Shown here: positions 8,350 through 14,245 of the stretch, in pieces
Layout: each line of letters begins with the position of its first letter
Numbering within the stretch: the stretch's first letter is position 1
Origin: CAYUCY01 sp964443525
GTDB taxonomy: Bacteria; Pseudomonadota; Alphaproteobacteria; Caedimonadales; Caedimonadaceae
Length of the DNA: 14,548 nt
Direction of reading: 5' to 3'
Assembly (NCBI GenBank): GCA_964443525.1
Contig: CAYUCY010000038.1
Span: 1 to 14,548 of the forward strand
Notes under the pieces: generated by a model
The model's input: only the letters and a program-made list of their open reading frames with translations
Database searches by the model: none
Told to the model about the DNA's origin: nothing
Position numbers and translations under genes: made by a program

Positions 8350-8859
8350 ATGGACCAAATCATTAAAACTCTTGTTCACTTTTTTATCCGTCTAAGAATT
8401 ATTATTCTACTTCCCGTCTTTGGTTCTTTTATCGGGGGTCTCGTTCTTCTATATTTAGGGATTCATGATCTTTCCCTCGCTATATCCAATGCCTTGTATA
8501 CAGGAAAAGAGATTGTTCGCGAAAGGCTCGTACAAGAAGCCATCATCCAAATCCTGGAATCTGTAGATGCATTCTTGTTTGCGATTGTTCTTCTGATTTT
8601 CGCTTACGGAGTCCTGATCGTCTTCGTCTTGAAAGAAAATCATTATGATCGAGCCCATCTACCTACATGGATGAAGATAGGAGGGATCGGAAAATTAAAA
8701 AAGACGCTCGCTCAAGTTGTGGTCGTCAGCCTTTTTGTTATCTTTGCTCACACCGTGCTAGACAGCAGAATGAATTTTTCCTGGAATCTACTGGTGCTCC
8801 CGATTTCGATTCTTCTTCTTTCTCTTGGCATCAAGTTCCTCGGACTGGATGAGGAGTGA
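8350..8859 (+). CDS. UPF0114 (YqhA-like) inner-membrane protein
   Basis: A small integral membrane protein of unknown function. Predicted membrane spans are about 16-38, 73-94, 119-137 and 144-163. The pattern of an N-terminal helix with FIRLRIIILLPVFGSF, then ESVDAFLFAIVLLIFAYGV, then WMKIGGIGKLK leading into another helix matches the UPF0114/YqhA family. AAGGAT overlapping the upstream stop serves as ribosome site. The gene ends 6 nt before the convergent lipoprotein gene, so any terminator must lie within coding sequence or be shared. Family placement is from motif memory and fairly confident; no biochemical role is known to me. Confidence 0.8.
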   Translation: MDQIIKTLVHFFIRLRIIILLPVFGSFIGGLVLLYLGIHDLSLAISNALYTGKEIVRERLVQEAIIQILESVDAFLFAIVLLIFAYGVLIVFVLKENHYDRAHLPTWMKIGGIGKLKKTLAQVVVVSLFVIFAHTVLDSRMNFSWNLLVLPISILLLSLGIKFLGLDEE

Positions 8860-8865
8860 ATGCGA

Positions 8866-9768
8866 TCACTGGTTGTGGAGCTCGGTGTAAAGCCAACGGG
8901 CCAGGTTATCAAGATGGACGGCAACAGGTGTGTTTCGATCTCCTTGCCCGGCAGCATCAATCTGCTCCCCAACAAAACCATGGTGTCGTAAAATACCGGA
9001 AACAGTTGCATATTGATAAGGGATATACGGATTATTTGAGATGATCAAGACACTCCCCGGCTCTGGATTCAGGGAAATCCAAGCCCTAATTGTATCTGCC
9101 GTATTTGCCCGCCTCATCTTACCTGACTTTATATCCTTGACTTCTGAAGCACTAATATATTGAATGGTTTTCTCCCTTAACTCTTTATCAGAGATCACTT
9201 GATCCCACACAAGCTTTGCAGCGCCATCCTCCGTCTGAGGTCTTTGAGGAGAAGGCCTCCACCCTGCTCTAAAAGGAATTTCGGATTTCCGAGGATCATA
9301 GAGTACCTCCTCTCCTTCAACTTTAGGATCAAGGGGTCGTGTGCCAACCAAAAAATAGATATTTTTAAATCGAACCCCGCTTCTCCAAAGATCTTCAAGG
9401 GTTGCGACGCGCTTACGCATTGAGGACACGGTTGCCCCTAAAATCAAGACATGATCATAAAAGGAACTTGAAGGACAAATGTCTTGAAGGACTTTGAGTT
9501 CCTCCAAATAAGGCAAAAGATGCTCTCTTTTATCCTCATGGATCGATTTCATTTCCCAACGCTCCGCTCCCGCTTTTCGCAAAAAATGAGTTTGCGCATA
9601 AACATTGAGAGCTTCCGGTGTCGACTCACCTCGATACCCCGCAATCTGAAAGGCTTTCAAGAGTGCAGGATGAACGGAATTATTATTAATTAATTTAGGC
9701 ATTTGAGGCGCACATCCCTGCCCCAAGAGAACCACACATAAAAAAGCGATTCTGAAACCAAATCTCAT
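8866..9768 (-). CDS. Lipoprotein with a YdcF/DUF218-like core
   Basis: Signal sequence MRFGFRIAFLCVVLLGQGC ends in a plausible lipobox with Cys19, so a membrane-anchored lipoprotein is expected. The core looks like a divergent YdcF/DUF218 fold: DHVLILGATVSSMRKRV (105-121), then LWRSGVRFKNIYFLVGTRP, then TEDGAAKLVW (179-188), and ANTADTIRAW (221-230) before SVLIISNNPYIPYQYA (239-254). These parallel the ordered Rossmann-like motifs of YdcF/SanA/ElyC proteins, some of which act in envelope homeostasis. The usual final His-Arg of the family is replaced by NNPYIPYQ. About 85 residues precede the core. The ATG at 9768 follows the GNAT stop directly (TAAATG), so the two are translationally coupled. 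The lipoprotein call is good; the fold is inference from motifs. Confidence 0.7.
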   Translation of the reverse strand: MRFGFRIAFLCVVLLGQGCAPQMPKLINNNSVHPALLKAFQIAGYRGESTPEALNVYAQTHFLRKAGAERWEMKSIHEDKREHLLPYLEELKVLQDICPSSSFYDHVLILGATVSSMRKRVATLEDLWRSGVRFKNIYFLVGTRPLDPKVEGEEVLYDPRKSEIPFRAGWRPSPQRPQTEDGAAKLVWDQVISDKELREKTIQYISASEVKDIKSGKMRRANTADTIRAWISLNPEPGSVLIISNNPYIPYQYATVSGILRHHGFVGEQIDAAGQGDRNTPVAVHLDNLARWLYTELHNQ

Positions 9769-10365
9769 TTACCAACTCACTTTCCACCTTTCGAGTCCTT
9801 TAGTATCAAAGCGAACATACGTCCGCCCCCTTCTCAAGTCTTCGCATCCCGGCTTATGATGAAGCCCTAAGGCACGGCGCTCCAGCGTAAATCCTAGAGA
9901 TTCGGGAATGCTCCAACTTTTCGTGTTTTCATCATCCACTAGCACCGTCACTCTTTTAAAGTCGATCTTTTGAAAAGCGGTGAGGGTGAGGGCAGCTGTT
10001 GCCTCCCTCATATAGCCCTTGCCTTGCTCACTCAGACGACACCAATAACCGATAGAGGCCGACGGCACTTGCCAATAGGGATTGTTGAGGCTGACGCACC
10101 CAATAAACCGATCTTGAGAATAAATCAGGTAAGGAAATCCCTGCCTTAAAATAAATTTCGCCTGAAATTTACGTGCCGTTGTTTCGGCATCTTCCTGCGC
10201 CTTTGTTTCGTCGCACCACGAAAACCACTCTCGCAACAAGGCTCGCGTCTCATTAATTCCTTCAAAAATATCCTTCCCATCCCCTGCTCTCGGCATTCTT
10301 AACAGGAGCTGTTCCGTTTGAAGGGTTTCCGGAATTTCTAGCAACAAAGGTTTTTCTAGACTCAT
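9769..10365 (-). CDS. GNAT N-acetyltransferase, RimJ/RimL type
   Basis: An acetyl-CoA dependent N-acetyltransferase; RimJ/RimL relatives modify ribosomal protein N-termini or small molecules, and the substrate here is unknown. From ATG 10365 (198 residues): TEQLLLRMPRAGDGKDIFEGI at 17-37 is the typical N-terminal pattern (written in parts: TEQLLLRMP, then AGDGKDIFEGI), IGYWCRLSEQGKGYMREAT with the acetyl-CoA phosphate loop QGKGYMREAT at 114-123, and VDDENTKSWSIPESLGF at 143-159, the RimJ/RimL signature region. An upstream TTG at 10458 would give 229 residues, but that extension is simply another frame of a duplicated fliI 3' end, so I reject it. The upstream leader is therefore fliI-derived sequence. 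The lipoprotein gene follows with no spacer. Confidence 0.88.
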   Translation of the reverse strand: MSLEKPLLLEIPETLQTEQLLLRMPRAGDGKDIFEGINETRALLREWFSWCDETKAQEDAETTARKFQAKFILRQGFPYLIYSQDRFIGCVSLNNPYWQVPSASIGYWCRLSEQGKGYMREATAALTLTAFQKIDFKRVTVLVDDENTKSWSIPESLGFTLERRALGLHHKPGCEDLRRGRTYVRFDTKGLERWKVSW

Positions 10366-10434
10366 GAAGACTACGCCGCTTTTTCTTTCTCCTGAAGAAT
10401 GGATTCTAGCGCTAAAAAATATTCTTGAAAAGTG
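10361..10434 (-). repeat. Direct repeat copy 1: duplicated 3' end of fliI
   Basis: By hand alignment, 66 of 74 positions match copy 2 at 14172-14245 at a constant offset of 3811 bp, same orientation. Bases 10375-10413 form an uninterrupted 39-bp identity with 14186-14224. The repeat includes the stop codon of fliI and the start codon of the GNAT gene (10365-10363). Confidence 0.85.
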
Positions 10435-10445
10435 AAGGCTTTCAT
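10371..10445 (-). pseudogene. fliI C-terminal fragment (duplicate)
   Basis: Read on the minus strand, 10445-10371 encodes MKAFTFQEYF followed by LALESILQEKEKAA and TAG. The intact fliI ends STFQDCFS then ALESILQEKEKAA and TAG. Of the last 20 residues only three differ. Upstream of the ATG-like codon the similarity fades: there is an apparent 1-nt indel, after which another frame (MEFNES) resembles the GLNEHS of fliI. It is a non-functional fragment of the end of the export ATPase gene, not an independent gene. It now forms the leader of the GNAT gene. Confidence 0.75.
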
Positions 10446-10533
10446 TAAATTCCATCAAGAGTGGACTTAAGAGCGTGTTAACGTTATATTATCTTCCTAA
10501 AATCACTCTCTTCTTTTAAAAGAGAAATAGCCG

Positions 10534-10698
10534 ATGAAAAATACTCCTTTGAACTTTTTGTTGAAGACAATCTCGGTCGAGGTTTTCCGGGGAAGCATAT
10601 TTTGCTACGTTTCTTCTCAATATGAACGACAGGAAAACTTTGAAACCTATGGAACCGAGATCTCTGGGTGTAGAGAGGAAAACACTCTCAGAATTTAA
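10534..10698 (+). CDS. Possible 54-residue hypothetical protein
   Basis: An ATG-to-TAA frame reads MKNTPLNFLLKTISVEVF, then RGSIFCYVSSQYERQENF, then ETYGTEISGCREENTLRI. No convincing Shine-Dalgarno precedes it (AGAGAAATAGCCG), and no family is recognised. The base composition of 10550-10690 is richer in GC than the flanks, which is mildly suggestive of a coding or transferred remnant. It is the only candidate gene in the gap between the GNAT gene and the coiled-coil frame. It could equally be chance. Confidence 0.25.
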   Translation: MKNTPLNFLLKTISVEVFRGSIFCYVSSQYERQENFETYGTEISGCREENTLRI

Positions 10699-10741
10699 GC
10701 TGAAGTGTGCTCATTAAATACAAATCAAATTAAAAGAAATA

Positions 10742-10769
10742 ATCCCCTGATCACATAGATGCAGGGGAT
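10742..10769 (-). terminator. Probable rho-independent terminator of the coiled-coil gene
   Basis: Perfect 8-bp arms ATCCCCTG (10742-10749) and CAGGGGAT (10762-10769) enclose a 12-nt loop. On the minus strand the hairpin is followed by TATTTCTTTTAATTT. It lies about 32 nt past the TAA at 10804-10802, the position expected for a transcript that runs through the whole 782-codon frame. Confidence 0.55.
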
Positions 10770-10801
10770 ATTAATATATTAAATCGTGGCATATATAGTT
10801 G

Positions 10802-11221
10802 TTAATATGTTCTTAATTTTTTTAAAAGATTGGAGTTAAGACGTTCTATTGATTCATCGATCTCTCTGATCTTATTGGTTATTTTAGAATTTTCTTCCTC
10901 CCAAGCGTCATCCAATCTCTTCTTTTCTTCTAAATGAATTTTTCTAAGAAGCTCTTCCTCTTCAGAAAGTGTCTTATTCAATCTTTCTTCAAACGCATCT
11001 CTTCTTTTGAAGGAATTTTCCCAAAAATCTCTTTCCATGCTTCGTAGGTGGTCACTATGTGCCTGGAATCTTTCAGAGTTCCACCCTTCAATTTCTTCTG
11101 ATTTTTTATATTCCTCTTCTAACATTTTTTTGGCTTTTAAATGCTCTTCCTTCAATAAAGTTTCTTCTTTTTCAAATTTCTCTTCAAGCTCTTTACTTAT
11201 TTTTTCTTTTACTTCAGCAAT
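10802..11221 (-). pseudogene. Coiled-coil continuation after an in-frame TAG
   Basis: From the codon directly after the TAG at 11224-11222, the same frame stays open for 139 codons to a TAA at 10802. It begins IAEVKEKISKELEEKFEKE and continues as an almost uninterrupted Glu/Lys-rich helix with heptad-like leucines (KKMLEEEYKKSEEI, RLNKTLSEEEELL, RLDDAWEEENSK, SIERLNSNLLKKL). The upstream protein ends in the same kind of helix (KEENSQVFQEKQEIEKISKE), so both parts look like one protein. As a separate gene it would need TTG at 11155 or ATG at 11125, neither with a good ribosome site. Most likely it is the severed C-terminus of the upstream gene (nonsense mutation) or is reached by stop-codon readthrough; a sequencing error is also possible. 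Confidence 0.65.
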
Positions 11222-13150
11222 CTATTGAAAGTAGGTGATCAGCGCGTTTTTCTCTTTAGAAATTTTCTCTATTTCTTGTTTTTCTTGAAAGACTTGAGAG
11301 TTTTCTTCCTTAGATTTCTCTTTTAGACTCTTTCTAAGCTTCTTTTCTTGATTTAATGTCCAGCGGACGTATTCTTGATCTAGCGAAGGGGACCCGCCTC
11401 TTTCTTCAAGAAGGAAGAAATCGAAAACAGACTTAAAATATTTGATATGATCCACAAGGCTGTGACGTATGCGATCTACATACTCAGCTACTCTTAAGTT
11501 AGCTTCTTCGTTGGAAAGGCCCTCTATTCCCTTAATTTTAGGGATTGATGTTCCGGCCCATAAGAGCAGATTTCTTGCATCTTCAATGTTTGTCAAGCGA
11601 TGATACATTGTTGGGAAGGAGAACGTCATCTCATGCCCATTCATAAATTCAAAAACAACATCGACGAAGCGATATTGAGGAGCTAAAGGCGCAAACTCTA
11701 CTGATGGGGAATATGAGACTTTTGCACTTTTAATTTCTCCATATCTTTTATCTAGGTGATGCTCTTTTTTAATTCCTTCAATGATTTCCATATCCGAATA
11801 GGCGCTTGTTCCATCAAAGGGGTTTGTATTCAGAGGGTTTGAAGAAATTTCCCAAGAATGCTCGGGATCATTCAATTTAGCAAGAGCCGTTTCAATAAAA
11901 CTATCTAGAACATCGGTTAACCCGTGCTTCTGATAGAGCTCGCTGTTAAACCCGATAGACTCTCTCATAACCCAGAAAAATCCGCCCATAATTCTCTTGA
12001 ATTCAGAGAGACCTCTTTGTGGAAGAACTTCCGACATTAATTTTTCAAAGAACCATTCTAAGGTTCCTTCGATTCTAAGAAGCCGTTGGATAGCCATGGG
12101 CGCATACAAAGAAGCCAGCTCTTGAGCACTGACAGGTGATCCGGAGACAAGCGAGTCTATATAAATCCTGTCTACAAATTCCACAATGTTCTTTTTCAAG
12201 TAGGATGTACGGGCATCTAATTCAGAATGAACAAAATCATGAGCTGACATACCGGCAGGAGATATTTTTTTAAGCCCATGAGCACCTCCTTTCGGAGAAT
12301 GTGAATAAGCAAAAGGATAAATCCTCTTTAGAGCTAAATATGTTAAAAAAGGAATCCCTAGCTTTTCTTCCCCGTACATGGGGTAATGAATATTCGGATA
12401 TATCTGATCTTTCATAACCTCATCAATGTAGTCAATAACTTGTCGAGAAATATGCCGAGATTGAATTCGGACCTCTACTTCCTGACCCTTGTTATCAAAA
12501 TCACGAATTTCAAAGAACGGCTTCAGAAGAGTTCTCCAAGCTTCATTTTTATAAAGACCTAAAAGATACTCAGGATTTACAGCATGCCAAAAAATTGATT
12601 TTTCACCTTCGCCCGGTGTTGAAAGAGAAGCTATAAGCCGTGCATGAGCATCTAAATAAAAGGGAATGGTGACAAGAGGCTTGCCCGTAAGCCTCCGTGT
12701 GCGCAGGGTAAATTCAATATCTCCTAGGATATCTTCTCTTGCATCTGAAAAAGCAGAAGACAGATTTGGAAGTAATTCAACATAAGATTTAAATTTCTTA
12801 ATAAGAGGGACTAAACTATCGAAATGTGTCGTTTGTATATTTGTATCTGATTTATCTAAAAAAGAAAAATATTCATTGGTAAATGAACGAACAAGATTCC
12901 TGTTAAACTGATCAAAATTTTTAAAAGTGGCCTTGTAACGATGAGAGCAAGCTCCAATTATCTCTTCGATAGGAACCCGACAATTCACTCTTCTCGAGAG
13001 AGAGTCTGATTCATGGTAATGGTTCACTAAACCATAGGGATGCTCTAAGTCTACTTCTCTCTCAGTTTCTTTAACACTCGCCTGTAGATTGAGAGATATA
13101 AGGGACGCGCACGACAGTAAAATTGCTTTAATTTTTGAAATATTTTTCAC
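11222..13150 (-). CDS. Large secreted orphan protein with coiled-coil C-terminus
   Basis: The GTG start at 13150 is supported by AAGGAG 8 nt upstream. Residues 1-24 form a signal peptide (MKNISKIKAILLSCASLISL, then NLQA, cleavage before SV). The mature protein has two N-terminal cysteines (57 and 68, NCRVPIEEIIGACSH), which could form a disulfide. A central region of about 500 residues is probably mostly helical. A histidine-rich acidic motif SAHDFVHSELDAR at 302-314 could bind metal. A helical, charged segment runs from about 585 to 642. I recognise no family. The frame ends at TAG 11224-11222 but continues in phase for 139 more codons, so the original product was probably 782 residues. Composition is lower in GC than the housekeeping genes to the left. 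It lies inside the fliI-repeat bracket, so horizontal acquisition is plausible. An exported or host-interaction role is speculative. Confidence 0.8.
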   Translation of the reverse strand: MKNISKIKAILLSCASLISLNLQASVKETEREVDLEHPYGLVNHYHESDSLSRRVNCRVPIEEIIGACSHRYKATFKNFDQFNRNLVRSFTNEYFSFLDKSDTNIQTTHFDSLVPLIKKFKSYVELLPNLSSAFSDAREDILGDIEFTLRTRRLTGKPLVTIPFYLDAHARLIASLSTPGEGEKSIFWHAVNPEYLLGLYKNEAWRTLLKPFFEIRDFDNKGQEVEVRIQSRHISRQVIDYIDEVMKDQIYPNIHYPMYGEEKLGIPFLTYLALKRIYPFAYSHSPKGGAHGLKKISPAGMSAHDFVHSELDARTSYLKKNIVEFVDRIYIDSLVSGSPVSAQELASLYAPMAIQRLLRIEGTLEWFFEKLMSEVLPQRGLSEFKRIMGGFFWVMRESIGFNSELYQKHGLTDVLDSFIETALAKLNDPEHSWEISSNPLNTNPFDGTSAYSDMEIIEGIKKEHHLDKRYGEIKSAKVSYSPSVEFAPLAPQYRFVDVVFEFMNGHEMTFSFPTMYHRLTNIEDARNLLLWAGTSIPKIKGIEGLSNEEANLRVAEYVDRIRHSLVDHIKYFKSVFDFFLLEERGGSPSLDQEYVRWTLNQEKKLRKSLKEKSKEENSQVFQEKQEIEKISKEKNALITYFQ

Positions 13151-13158
13151 CTTTCGAA

Positions 13159-13164
13159 CTCCTT
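13159..13164 (-). promoter_or_regulatory. Shine-Dalgarno that fixes a GTG start
   Basis: AAGGAG on the minus strand, 8 nt before GTG at 13150. It is why the secreted orphan is called from GTG and not from a later ATG. Confidence 0.7.
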
Positions 13165-13203
13165 ATGCATTCTGAGAATCAGTTCAATAACATATCTATG
13201 ATA

Positions 13204-13230
13204 TTTAGTCAATATTTAATATTGACTAAA
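13204..13230. promoter_or_regulatory. 27-bp near-perfect palindrome, likely operator
   Basis: Arms TTTAGTCAATATT and AATATTGACTAAA are perfectly complementary over 13 bp around one central base. It lies 54 bp upstream of the GTG start of the secreted orphan and just downstream of a TATAAT on the same strand, so it would overlap the transcription start. The symmetry and position suit a dimeric repressor site. No Pribnow-spaced T-tract or GC stem supports a terminator. Confidence 0.5.
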
Positions 13231-13236
13231 TTTGAC

Positions 13237-13242
13237 ATTATA
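13237..13242 (-). promoter_or_regulatory. Candidate -10 box for the secreted orphan
   Basis: A perfect TATAAT on the minus strand, 87 bp before the GTG start. The matching -35 would lie in or beyond the N run at 13247-13256, so the promoter cannot be completed from this sequence. Confidence 0.4.
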
Positions 13243-13246
13243 GAAT

Positions 13247-13256
13247 NNNNNNNNNN
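13247..13256. other. Scaffold gap, ten N
   Basis: Second ten-N placeholder. It falls in the promoter region of the secreted orphan, so upstream regulatory sequence or a small gene may be missing. Confidence 0.95.
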
Positions 13257-13522
13257 ATTCTCCAATGATTTAGGAATATAAGAATATCTTAAGAAAGACC
13301 CTTTTTAAGGAGAAGCTTCTTAAATTCTGAAAGTACACCTCAATACGTAGGGAAACTATCTCTCTTTCTAAGCTCTTTAGTGAAGTACCAGGAAAGGGGT
13401 ATGGTAAGGCTTCCTTTTATTAAGCCCTTATCCCAAGAGAGCTTCTCTTGAAATTAGTTCTTTTTCCCGTAGGGTTGAAAGTCTCCTACATATCAGATTT
13501 TGTTTTTTGTAAGCTGCGCTTT
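13257..13522. other. Intergenic stretch, no gene recognised
   Basis: About 270 bp between the scaffold gap and the end of the DUF2306 gene. All frames are broken by frequent stops. It contains short self-complementary pieces such as AGAAGCTTCT near 13312, but nothing that I can assign to an RNA, terminator or element end. Confidence 0.5.
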
Positions 13523-13921
13523 TTAAGAGCCGCTTATCACTTTAAACATAATCCTTCCCGGTAAAAATGTAAAAATCCCGGGAAGAATCAAACCCAGTAT
13601 GTAAAGAAAGATTGTTTCCCGTCTATGGCGCTTGACTTCTCCTTTGCGTGCAAATCTTACGACACGTATAACCGAAAAGAGAGTATATATTGATAAGATG
13701 TGAATAAGACTGAATGACCCAAAAGTTCTAATTTCATGAATAAAAAAACTGCTAAAAGCTATAAAAACCATCAGTGAGACCCAAATATACCCCATAACTC
13801 TATGAAGTTTTGTACCTTTCTTAAGAGTTATCCGAAAGGCCCCGAGAATAACGGCGATAAAAGCGGCTAGAGCATGTTGGGGAATCGGAGTTGAGGCATT
13901 TATCAGAGGAAGAAGCGTCAT
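13523..13921 (-). CDS. DUF2306-type integral membrane protein
   Basis: 132 residues with four predicted membrane spans at about 14-30, 43-61, 70-87 and 104-123. The pattern KKGTKLHRVMGYIWV (34-48), a histidine at 62, FSLIHILSIYTL (70-81), and ARKGEVKRHRRETIF (91-105) with His99 matches the DUF2306 family of small membrane proteins, whose conserved histidines suggest a heme or electron-transfer link that is unproven. The ATG at 13921 has no obvious ribosome site; a 16-codon frame ends in an ATGA overlap with it. A direct repeat of TTGGTAAC lies 27 bp upstream. The gene sits between fliI and the secreted orphan, in the same orientation, inside the fliI-repeat bracket. Confidence 0.75.
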   Translation of the reverse strand: MTLLPLINASTPIPQHALAAFIAVILGAFRITLKKGTKLHRVMGYIWVSLMVFIAFSSFFIHEIRTFGSFSLIHILSIYTLFSVIRVVRFARKGEVKRHRRETIFLYILGLILPGIFTFLPGRIMFKVISGS

Positions 13922-13947
13922 AAAATTTTAGCGTTGACTTCTACAAC

Positions 13948-13966
13948 TTGGTAACGTTTTGGTAAC
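13948..13966. repeat. Two TTGGTAAC direct repeats, 11-bp period
   Basis: TTGGTAAC at 13948-13955 and again at 13959-13966, one helical turn apart, 27 bp ahead of the DUF2306 start. Spacing of one turn is typical of tandem half-sites for response regulators. It could also be a chance repeat. Confidence 0.35.
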
Positions 13967-14127
13967 ATGACTTTTTCTTTATTTGAATTTTATTTTTTAC
14001 TCTCTTTTCTCGAAACATTAAGTCAAACTAGCATAAATCTTTAAGTGAAAAAAATGGGAGAGCGTAAGACGAAGCTGAAAATAAGCATTTTATCTTAGAA
14101 AAGCATAGAGAATGTTGTTAAAGAAAG

Positions 14128-14149
14128 GGTAAATTGCCTTCCATTTACC
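14128..14149 (-). terminator. Weak hairpin downstream of fliI
   Basis: Arms GGTAAAT (14128-14134) and ATTTACC (14143-14149) with an 8-nt loop. On the minus strand they are followed by CTTTCTTTAAC. It lies about 33 nt past the fliI stop, where a terminator would be expected, but the stem is short and AT-rich. Confidence 0.3.
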
Positions 14150-14171
14150 ACCAGAGAATTAGAGAATCGCG

Positions 14172-14245
14172 CACATGAAGGCTAAGCCGCTTTTTCTTTC
14201 TCCTGAAGAATGGATTCTAGCGCTGAAAAGCAATCTTGGAAAGTG
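14172..14245 (-). repeat. Direct repeat copy 2: 3' end of fliI
   Basis: The in-gene copy of the repeat described at 10361-10434. It spans the last 20 codons and stop of fliI and continues to a non-coding ATG at 14176-14174, which aligns exactly with the GNAT start codon in copy 1. Confidence 0.85.

Larger units (their letters stand above)
10446..10801. other. Intergenic stretch, mostly non-coding
   Basis: About 350 bp between the fliI fragment and the end of the coiled-coil frame. It holds one weak 54-codon plus-strand frame (10534-10698) and a hairpin terminator (10742-10769). The remainder is AT-rich with no recognisable RNA gene. Confidence 0.5.

Noticed and set aside
10366..10458. N-terminal extension of the GNAT gene from TTG 10458
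   Set aside because: The added 31 residues are an off-frame reading of the duplicated fliI 3' end, and the GNAT homology begins after ATG 10365.
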